DNA from: JAJPHW01 sp963799065
GTDB lineage: Bacteria > Acidobacteriota > Terriglobia > Terriglobales > Acidobacteriaceae
Assembly (NCBI GenBank): GCA_963799065.1
Contig: CAWCVJ010000001.1
Span: forward strand, 930,001-994,000
DNA length: 64,000 nt
Direction: 5' to 3'
Shown here in pieces: positions 17,282-23,897 of the stretch (positions are counted from its first letter, which is position 1; each line of letters starts with the position of its first letter). Made by a program: the position numbers and the translations under genes. The notes under the pieces are model-generated. The model ran no database searches, was not told the origin of the DNA, and worked only from the letters and a program-made list of their open reading frames with translations.

Positions 17282-17452
17282 ATGAAATGGGCGACCTTCA
17301 TGACCCGTGCGGTGACCGTTTTCTTCGGGATCACTCCGCCCAAGCCAGAGCATGAAGCCCGTTACGTGGCGATCTTCTTGAGCCTCGTGATTGCAATCAT
17401 CGTGTTCTTGATCGTGCTCTTCCGGATCATGGTCCCCTTCACGCTGGGTTGA
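17282..17452 (+). CDS. Small single-span membrane protein, 56 residues
   Basis: Begins at ATG 17282, three bases after the peptidase stop. After a basic start and HEARYVAIF there is one strongly hydrophobic span (FLSLVIAIIVFLIVLFRIM, about residues 31-49). The tight spacing suggests co-transcription with the peptidase. No family recognised. Confidence 0.6.
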   Translation: MKWATFMTRAVTVFFGITPPKPEHEARYVAIFLSLVIAIIVFLIVLFRIMVPFTLG

Positions 17453-17477
17453 GGTTTGTTAGTACACTGAAATTTAT

Positions 17478-18299
17478 ATGTCCACGACTGCCTTAAACGC
17501 ACTCTCTCGCGCGTCGTCCGCGTATCTGCGCTCCGCCATGCATCAGCCCATTCGTTGGAATGAGTGGGGTGAAGAGGCATTTGCGATTGCGCAGCGCGAG
17601 AACAAGCCGATTTTATTAGACATCGGCGCCGTCTGGTGTCACTGGTGCCATGTTATGGATCGAGAATCGTATGACGATCCAGACATTGCGCAGATTGTGA
17701 ATGAGAGGTTTGTTGCGGTCAAAGTCGATCGCGATGAGCGTCCCGATATCGACAGCCGCTACCAGGTTGCAGTCAGTTCCATTAGTGGACAGGGCGGATG
17801 GCCGCTCACCGCATTCCTTACTCCCACTGGCAAGCCGTTTTTTGGCGGCACTTATTTCCCGCCCGACGACGGGTATGGGCGTCCTAGCTTTCGCCGGGTT
17901 TTGCTCTCGATTTCGGATGCGTACAAGAACAAGAATGCGGATGTGATGGAGCAATCCGAGTTGGTGGAAGCCGCGATCCATCGAGCCGAGTCGTTCACCG
18001 AAAGCGGCGGAGAATTTTCTCCTCACGCAATCGACGAAATCGTCGAAGCATGTCTGAAGGCGTTTGACCAAGGCAATGGAGGTTTCGGTCAGGCGCCTAA
18101 GTTTCCGCATCCCGGCGCACTCGATTTGTTGATCGATCAATATGCCCGCACCGGACGCGAAGAACTGCGCAATGTGTTCATAACATCGCTCGAAAAGATG
18201 GCTCGCGGCGGAATTTACGATCAGCTTGCCGGCGGTTTTCACCGTTACTCCGTCGACGAGCGCTGGGGCGTTCCTCATTTCGAAAAAAATGAGCTATGA
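17478..18299 (+). CDS. Thioredoxin-domain protein (DUF255/YyaL), N-terminal part before a frameshift
   Basis: 273 residues ending at a premature TGA 18297-18299. The SSP411/YyaL thioredoxin-like domain is clear, with the motif GAVWCHWCHVMDRES, VKVDRDERPDID and GGTYFPP. The family consensus continues HFEKMLYDNAEL; here HFEK is followed by out-of-frame NEL. An A7 run at 18283-18289 holds one A too many: dropping one restores HFEKMSYDNSELL, which continues in the next entry. It is therefore either a recent mutation, a sequencing error, or a slippage site. Function of the family (a thioredoxin plus an N-acylglucosamine-2-epimerase-like domain) is unproven. Confidence 0.85.
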   Translation: MSTTALNALSRASSAYLRSAMHQPIRWNEWGEEAFAIAQRENKPILLDIGAVWCHWCHVMDRESYDDPDIAQIVNERFVAVKVDRDERPDIDSRYQVAVSSISGQGGWPLTAFLTPTGKPFFGGTYFPPDDGYGRPSFRRVLLSISDAYKNKNADVMEQSELVEAAIHRAESFTESGGEFSPHAIDEIVEACLKAFDQGNGGFGQAPKFPHPGALDLLIDQYARTGREELRNVFITSLEKMARGGIYDQLAGGFHRYSVDERWGVPHFEKNEL

Positions 18300-19632
18300 C
18301 AACTCTGAACTGCTGAAGAATTACGTTCACGCATTTCAGGTTACGGGGAAGGAGTTCTTTGCTGACATTGCACGCGACATCTGTCGTTGGATGGACGAAT
18401 GGCTGAGCGATCGAGAACGCGGCGGATTTTACGCTTCGCAAGACGCGGACTATTCAATGGACGACGACGGCGATTACTTTACCTGGACGCTCGACGAAGT
18501 GCGGTCGGTGGTCAGCGAAGACGAGGCCGCCGTAGTGTGTCTGCACTACGACGTCAATGAAGTCGGCGAGATGCACCACAACCCGGCGAAGAATGTCCTA
18601 TACATTCGCGCTTCACTCGAAGAAGTTGCACTGCGGCTTAAGCTATCGCCAGAGCGTGCGCGCGAATTGCTGAACTCGGCGCGGGAAAAAATGTACAAGG
18701 CGCGGTTACAGCGGCCGACTCCCTACATCGATAAAACGATTTACACGGGATGGAATGCGCTTTGCGTGTCTGCTTATCTCCAGGCGGCAAGCGCGCTACG
18801 GCTCGTCGATACGCGCCATTTTGCCCTGCGCTCTTTGGATCGCATCCTGTCGCAGGCGTGGGACAACGATCGCGGTTTGAAGCATGTGATCGCATACTCC
18901 GATCCGGCGGCCGAGCCCCGCAAAATTGCCGGCGTTCTGGATGACTATGCGTTCACCGCAGTGGCTTGCATCGATGCATACGAAGCGACGGCCGACATAA
19001 GCTATTACAATTTTGCGCAACATATAGCCGACATGATGATCGCCCTCTTTTTTGATGGCAATCGCAGCGATGGCAAGGGCGGCGGCTTCTTCGATACCCA
19101 GAAAAACGAAGGTCAAGCACTGGGAGTTCTCAATACCCGGCGGAAGCCGTTTCAGGATTCCCCGACGCCCGCCGGAAACTCGATGGCCGCGATTGCATTG
19201 CTTCGACTGTATGCGTATGCGGGGCAGCAATCCTACCGCGAAAAGGCCGAACAGACGTTAGGGTTGTTGACAGGCATGGCTGGCCAGTTCGGATTGTTCG
19301 CCGCGACCTATGGCACGGCGGGGGTGCATCTCGCTTTCCCGCACACCCAGATCGTTGTGGTGGGCGAAGACGCTCTGGCGGAGGAACTCTATGCTGTGTC
19401 CGCGAGGAATTTTCGGCTGAACGCCTCGTTTTTCAAATTTTCACCCAGTCAGGCAGTCGAACAGAACCTCCCCGCCGTTCTGGCGGAAACTCTGCCTCAC
19501 TTACCGGCCGTTAAGGAAGGCAGAAGCTTAGCCATGATCTGTTCCGGCATGCAATGTCAGCCGCCCGTGTTTAGCGTCGAGGAGCTGAACCAGCAGTTGC
19601 GAAGCATCTTCGCGACCCACGCTCCCGCTTAA
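18289..19632 (+). CDS. DUF255/YyaL protein, C-terminal part after the frameshift
   Basis: 447 residues from ATG 18289, lying in the +1 frame relative to the N-terminal part. It begins MSYDNSELLKNYVHAFQVTG, the expected continuation of the family, and carries the (alpha/alpha)6-barrel epimerase-like domain: GGFYASQDADY, DKTIYTGWNALCVSAYLQA, GGGFFDTQ. The two parts together would give about 718 residues, close to the family's length. If the frameshift is real, this part would need internal initiation at 18289, for which I see no good ribosome binding site. Confidence 0.85.
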   Translation: MSYDNSELLKNYVHAFQVTGKEFFADIARDICRWMDEWLSDRERGGFYASQDADYSMDDDGDYFTWTLDEVRSVVSEDEAAVVCLHYDVNEVGEMHHNPAKNVLYIRASLEEVALRLKLSPERARELLNSAREKMYKARLQRPTPYIDKTIYTGWNALCVSAYLQAASALRLVDTRHFALRSLDRILSQAWDNDRGLKHVIAYSDPAAEPRKIAGVLDDYAFTAVACIDAYEATADISYYNFAQHIADMMIALFFDGNRSDGKGGGFFDTQKNEGQALGVLNTRRKPFQDSPTPAGNSMAAIALLRLYAYAGQQSYREKAEQTLGLLTGMAGQFGLFAATYGTAGVHLAFPHTQIVVVGEDALAEELYAVSARNFRLNASFFKFSPSQAVEQNLPAVLAETLPHLPAVKEGRSLAMICSGMQCQPPVFSVEELNQQLRSIFATHAPA

Positions 19633-19654
19633 TGCTCAACTTAGCAATAAGAAA

Positions 19655-19694
19655 TAAAAAAGGGCTGAACTTGCGCACTTGCAAGTACCAGCCC
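19655..19694 (-). terminator. Rho-independent terminator of the repeat-peptide gene
   Basis: On the minus strand, GGGCTG and CAGCCC arms enclose a second pairing of ACTTGC with GCAAGT around a short loop (19662-19694), followed by a run of six T. It lies about 40 bases after the stop of the gene at 19736-19948. It is the strongest intrinsic terminator I see in the window. Confidence 0.8.
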
Positions 19695-19735
19695 GCATAG
19701 CATTGAACCGCAACTACAACTCGAAATGTCGCTAG

Positions 19736-19948
19736 TTAGGCGATGGTTTGGGGGGGGTGCATGGGAATTGGCGACCCATCCTCGGCTACAAGCTTCGGAG
19801 GGTGCATAGGAATCGGTGACCCATCCTCGAAAGCAACCTTAGGGGGATGCATAGGGATTGGTGATCCGTCCTCCGCATGCGTCAATAATGGAGTAGCAAG
19901 AGAAGCTACACCTACCATCAGGATAAACATCCTGACCGCACTTTTCAT
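19736..19948 (-). CDS. Exported tandem-repeat peptide (signal sequence plus 3 x 15 residues)
   Basis: 70 residues. Residues 1-25 are a signal peptide (basic start MKSAVRM, hydrophobic core, LLTHA before the cut). The rest is exactly three 15-residue units, each starting EDGSPIPMHPP and ending KVAF, KLVA or QTIA; the predicted cleavage after Ala25 falls exactly at the first repeat and the third repeat ends at the stop. CAGGAG lies 7 bases before ATG 19948. It has its own promoter (-10 TATAAT at 20000-20005) and terminator. I do not recognise the repeat. Options are a multi-copy secreted signalling or antimicrobial peptide precursor, or a metal-binding (Met-His, Asp/Glu) periplasmic peptide; none is shown. 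Confidence 0.75.
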   Translation of the reverse strand: MKSAVRMFILMVGVASLATPLLTHAEDGSPIPMHPPKVAFEDGSPIPMHPPKLVAEDGSPIPMHPPQTIA

Positions 19949-19999
19949 TTTGTACTCCTGGGTGAGGATCCCCTGGGAGCGGGAATCCTAATTGGGAGA

Positions 20000-20027
20000 A
20001 TTATACACAGGAGTGCAAGAACGACAA
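20000..20027 (-). promoter_or_regulatory. Sigma-70-type promoter of the repeat-peptide gene
   Basis: On the minus strand, a perfect -10 TATAAT (20000-20005) is preceded by TTGTCG (20022-20027; 4 of 6 matches to TTGACA) with a 16-base spacer. It lies about 50 bases upstream of ATG 19948. Confidence 0.5.
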
Positions 20028-20181
20028 GTTAATTTACGTGGCAGAGATCGGATGGATCGCACGTTAATACACGAACGTCCGGTTAACTCTCGTCTTGCTC
20101 CCTCGGGGACAGACAGTTAGGATGCAAACTTCATAATTCACTTTAATTGGTAACAATCCTACTAATGTTGACGAAACGGAT

Positions 20182-21039
20182 CTATCGCAAATGTACCTCG
20201 TGTCGCGGAGAGCCTCCAACCGAGGCGTCGCTCTGATTACGCGAAAAGGCTCGCTCCACCATGCCTTCAAACATCGGAATCAGAGAGTCGGTGGCTGTAG
20301 CAGGTTGCAGATCAGCCAGGCTCTGATCCCACCGTTGCGTTGACAACAGCTTTGACGAATCTTCACGGACCAAGCCCTTAGCGAGGCAATAACCTAACCA
20401 TACAACAACGGCTAAGCTGTACGCTGCCATATTTATGAGGGCCGCAGCGTTCTCTGCTATTCTGCCGGAGGCGTAGAGCGCTACTACAGCAAGCTCCACC
20501 ACCGCGAATCCGCCAAAACCAAGCGCGAAACCAAAGCTTTGTTGCCGCCGTGAGACCCCGAGGTATTTTGAAAATACCAGTAGGAACAGAATCAGACCGC
20601 ACTGGGTGACGCGCACGCAGCGCTGCAAGGTCAGTACCGCTTGCACTATGGGGCTCTGCGCAGGAGGGCTGGCGGCGGCCACCACTGCCGCAACCATCAG
20701 CATGACTAAACCTGCCCAGGTGAACAAAACGGTACCCATGTCTTTGAGTGCATGGAATGGCCGGAAGATGTCACTGAATATTTCATGGATAACGAGAAAA
20801 CCCACTAACAGGCTTACTACGGACAGAGTCCAATAGGCGTAAAAGAAGGCGCGATAAGAGCCGCTCTTGTAGATGGGAAAGCAGATCGAAAACATTACGA
20901 TTTCGGTGATCAGATAGGCAAAAAAGGCAGGAAACTTTCCGTACAGGCGGCGACGCCACATCACGATTGCAACACCAGCCAGAAGAACCGGATGACTAAT
21001 CCAAAGTGCGTTGTACGCGAAATCGAAATGGGGGTTCAT
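20182..21039 (-). CDS. Polytopic membrane protein of unknown function
   Basis: 285 residues with about seven hydrophobic segments (for example PVLLAGVAIVM, FFAYLITEIVMFSICF, TLSVVSLLVGFLVI, LVMLMVAAVVAA, CGLILFLLVFS, FAVVELAVVALY, AAYSLAVVVWLGY) and a soluble C-terminal tail of about 55 residues. No enzymatic motif is visible. Similar proteins occur repeatedly in Acidobacteriota as far as I recall. It lies upstream of the repeat-peptide gene on the same strand but is separated by 230 bases with a separate promoter. Confidence 0.8.
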   Translation of the reverse strand: MNPHFDFAYNALWISHPVLLAGVAIVMWRRRLYGKFPAFFAYLITEIVMFSICFPIYKSGSYRAFFYAYWTLSVVSLLVGFLVIHEIFSDIFRPFHALKDMGTVLFTWAGLVMLMVAAVVAAASPPAQSPIVQAVLTLQRCVRVTQCGLILFLLVFSKYLGVSRRQQSFGFALGFGGFAVVELAVVALYASGRIAENAAALINMAAYSLAVVVWLGYCLAKGLVREDSSKLLSTQRWDQSLADLQPATATDSLIPMFEGMVERAFSRNQSDASVGGSPRHEVHLR

Positions 21040-21183
21040 TTTGGGCCCGGTTTTCTACCATCCCCCGACTGCTAATGGACGGCAGGCGAAACCTCGAACT
21101 GAATCGCAAGACAACTCTAACAGTTTTTTCTTGGCGGTCAATAAACTGAGGTAACCAAAGTAACCGTTACGTCGGTAATCAGG

Positions 21184-22575
21184 TCACTGCGATTGCAACT
21201 TGGCCAAGGGCACGGCAAAGAAATTGCCGTTGATGCCGTTTCCCGGCGATTGCAGTCTCGCGCTTACCACGATGTTGTATTCGTTCTGTGAAATCAGGTC
21301 TTCAAATCCTTTGCTCGTTCCTTGATTCGGTTCGATGAGTGCAAGGTGATGCAGGAACTGGTAAATGTCGCTCCCCGGGGGACAGTCTTGCGAAGCGAAC
21401 GAAACCTGGCTCGGGGTGTGGGATAAATGCCATGCCAGCGCTGCGGCGAGATCGATGCCGTCCTCATATTCTTCGACAGAAAGCAGACCGACGGCGGGAT
21501 TGTCGAACACGATGCGGATGCGGCGCTCGTCTTCCCGGGTGAACTCTCTCACCTTTAAGGATCCGGACTTAGCCGTCGCCTTCCAGTCGACGTGGCGCGC
21601 TGTGTCTTCGGCCTGATACTCGCGGATGCGATAAAGGTCGTGACCGCGTCCCTGCAAAAGACTTTCCGATTCTCCAGCGATCAACGGTAAGATCTCATGA
21701 ATCCGCGTGGTCGCGCCGATTGATGGAAAAACGACGATTTGCCGTTGGAGCGCAACCCTTCGAGTCTTGTTCAGGAAAGCGAATGGAAAGCGAGTGGAAA
21801 GCCTCAGGATGTCCTGGCGATACAATCCCCGGCGATCGAAGCACAGCTCGATGTCGGCGGCTACCTTGGCGTCTGAAGGCAAGTACGGAAAGTAAACCGA
21901 GCCCGTAAAAATAGTCGCAGCGGGGACCGTCACAGCAACCGCATGCCTTCGCCGGTTCTTGCGGAAAAGAAAAACCGGTTTCTTCGGCCGGCGCGCTTCT
22001 TTCGCCACTACGCTGATCGAAAACGAGGGCAACCAACGCCCGGTGTTGTGCAAAATAAGGCTGGCTTGAGCCCGCTCGCCCGCGAAAATGTGTTCCGGCG
22101 TGCGAACTTCCAGCGCGAGATTGGCCAACACCGCCGCCGAAGCAAAGCCGGACACGAGAATCGCAGCCAGCATTGCAGCCACGACGATGTACAGCAAATT
22201 GTTTCCAGTGTTGAGGGCCGCGACCGCAATCACAATCACCACTACAACGTAAGCCAGTCCGACGCGAGTGACCTCGTAGTGCAACGCATTGCCGATGCGG
22301 GCTCCCGCCACACGCCGCGCAAGATAGGGCACGGTCGTGATCCCGACCAGCACGGCCAACAAAAGAGCGACGGAAGAGAGCACTAAGGTGGCCCAAAAGC
22401 TGCCAGTTTCCCGAGTGACCGAGGAGAACAGTGCGGCCGCAAACGCGACGGTAAGCCCGCCTAAAGCGAGCAGGAAGCGCAGCCACATCGTCGCCGTGAC
22501 TCCGCTAAAGACTTTGGAAATCCCGGCGATTCCTCCTCTTACAGGAGTGGGGGCGAAGCTAGACTGATTTGGCAT
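21184..22575 (-). CDS. DUF58 domain protein
   Basis: 463 residues. Two membrane segments near residues 30-85 and another pair near 105-160 precede a soluble region with the DUF58 signature DLYRIREYQAEDTARHVDWKATAKSG, in the order seen in this family (a von Willebrand A-like fold with the R-x-Y-x-x-G/E-D...W motif). DUF58 proteins usually pair with a MoxR ATPase; no MoxR gene is adjacent here. Role unknown, often linked to envelope or enzyme maturation. Confidence 0.88.
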   Translation of the reverse strand: MPNQSSFAPTPVRGGIAGISKVFSGVTATMWLRFLLALGGLTVAFAAALFSSVTRETGSFWATLVLSSVALLLAVLVGITTVPYLARRVAGARIGNALHYEVTRVGLAYVVVVIVIAVAALNTGNNLLYIVVAAMLAAILVSGFASAAVLANLALEVRTPEHIFAGERAQASLILHNTGRWLPSFSISVVAKEARRPKKPVFLFRKNRRRHAVAVTVPAATIFTGSVYFPYLPSDAKVAADIELCFDRRGLYRQDILRLSTRFPFAFLNKTRRVALQRQIVVFPSIGATTRIHEILPLIAGESESLLQGRGHDLYRIREYQAEDTARHVDWKATAKSGSLKVREFTREDERRIRIVFDNPAVGLLSVEEYEDGIDLAAALAWHLSHTPSQVSFASQDCPPGSDIYQFLHHLALIEPNQGTSKGFEDLISQNEYNIVVSARLQSPGNGINGNFFAVPLAKLQSQ

Positions 22576-22670
22576 TGGCGCGACCGCACTTCCAACCTAG
22601 CACTTGTCTGCCGGCCGCCTCAACCACCAATCAATTCCAAGCACGCCGTAGTAACCGGTTGTCGGAGCTC

Positions 22671-23525
22671 CTAATGATGCGCGAGGAACTCTCCCACGAC
22701 TCGGTTGAATTCGTCCGGCACTTCCTCATAGGGCAAATGGCCCACGCCGGGGAAAATCTTTATTTGGCAGTCGCGAAAGTTGCTCTTCAAGGGTTGAGCG
22801 GATTGGGGAAAGACCGCGTTGTCTCGGTCTCCCCAGAGCAGGAGAGTCGGGATTTCTGAGATGCGTGGGAGCATAGACTCCAAATCGCGTAAGTCGCGAT
22901 CCCACGTGCTGAGAATTCCCAATTCGTGGCGGAACGCTCCCGGCAACTCGAACGGTCCGGCATAGCCTTCAAGCGTACCTGGCCGTATGCGGGCTGGATC
23001 CCCATAAAGTCGTCGCAGCAAATACGGCTGGAATGCCTTCAGTCGCGGCGCGACTCGCATTACGAGTGGCGCGATCGCACGATGTCCCAACAGTGCTGCC
23101 AGGTTTTTCCCTTGCGACGACCACGGATTGACGGGAGCCACGAGCACCAGCCTGCGAATGCGTCCAGGATCGAGCGCGGCCGCCATCATACTAATAGCGC
23201 CGCCGTGCGACGTTCCCAAAAGGTCGCACGACGCGACGCCGACCGCATCCAGAAACCGCAGGAGTCTCTCAGCACTGCCGCGCAAACTGCTGTCCAGGCC
23301 GGTCGGCCGGTCGGAAAATCCTACTCCGAGCATATCTACTGCGAGTACGCTGGCTTGTTGAGCAAGATAGGGAATGGTGTAACGCCAGGAGAACGAATAC
23401 CCCAGCAGCCCATGAACCAGAACTAACTCGGGACCGCGCCCATCGTGCAGATAACGCATTCGCGCCCCATCAAGCGTGATCCAATGATCTTGAATGGAGT
23501 AATACGGGGGCGTCGCTGGCAGCGC
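22671..23525 (-). CDS. Alpha/beta hydrolase
   Basis: About 284 residues from an in-frame ATG at 23549 or from nearby codons; the longest reading begins at 23612. The core starts with LVLVHGLLGYSFSWRY (oxyanion), DMLGVGFSDRP, the nucleophile elbow LLGTSHGGAIS (Ser), LLLWGDRDNAVFP (Asp) and GVGHLPYEEVP (His), so the catalytic triad is complete. The pattern fits epoxide-hydrolase/haloperoxidase-like enzymes; substrate unknown. The start is uncertain by up to 30 residues. Confidence 0.85.
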   Translation of the reverse strand, partial: ALPATPPYYSIQDHWITLDGARMRYLHDGRGPELVLVHGLLGYSFSWRYTIPYLAQQASVLAVDMLGVGFSDRPTGLDSSLRGSAERLLRFLDAVGVASCDLLGTSHGGAISMMAAALDPGRIRRLVLVAPVNPWSSQGKNLAALLGHRAIAPLVMRVAPRLKAFQPYLLRRLYGDPARIRPGTLEGYAGPFELPGAFRHELGILSTWDRDLRDLESMLPRISEIPTLLLWGDRDNAVFPQSAQPLKSNFRDCQIKIFPGVGHLPYEEVPDEFNRVVGEFLAHH

Positions 23526-23854
23526 GGAGAGCGCGGGATTGGCATTCATAGCGCGTTGCTGAGTAGGATCGCTGGCATCATAACGAATGTAGGAGCTTTC
23601 ACGATAGTACAAGAATTTACGCGACCGCTTGGAGCGCGAGTCATATAGCCTTCAATTCAGCCACACTCCTCTTTGATTTGCTCTTTTAACATGCGAGCCG
23701 ACGCCCTCTAACCCTAGGCGCACATTCCATTCGGCAAGAATAACTGCAAGTCGCGCTTAGACAACCGAACCCAGACTAATTCTTATATATTCAATCTCTT
23801 ACAAGAAACCACAGGCATATTCTAAAAAACATAGCCACGATCCTCGCCGGATCT

Positions 23855-23860
23855 TATAAT
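23855..23860 (+). promoter_or_regulatory. Candidate -10 box upstream of the histidine kinase gene
   Basis: TATAAT at 23855-23860, 38 bases before the TTG start at 23898, within an AT-rich stretch. No good -35 hexamer is seen at the right distance, so this is tentative. Confidence 0.3.
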
Positions 23861-23897
23861 GCTCTATCACACTGTGTTTTATGGAGCTTAGCCCAAT

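Noticed and set aside
19743..19991. Plus-strand open reading frame with GCIGIGDPSS-type repeats
   Set aside because: It is the antisense of the exported repeat peptide, and the promoter, ribosome binding site and terminator all belong to the minus strand.
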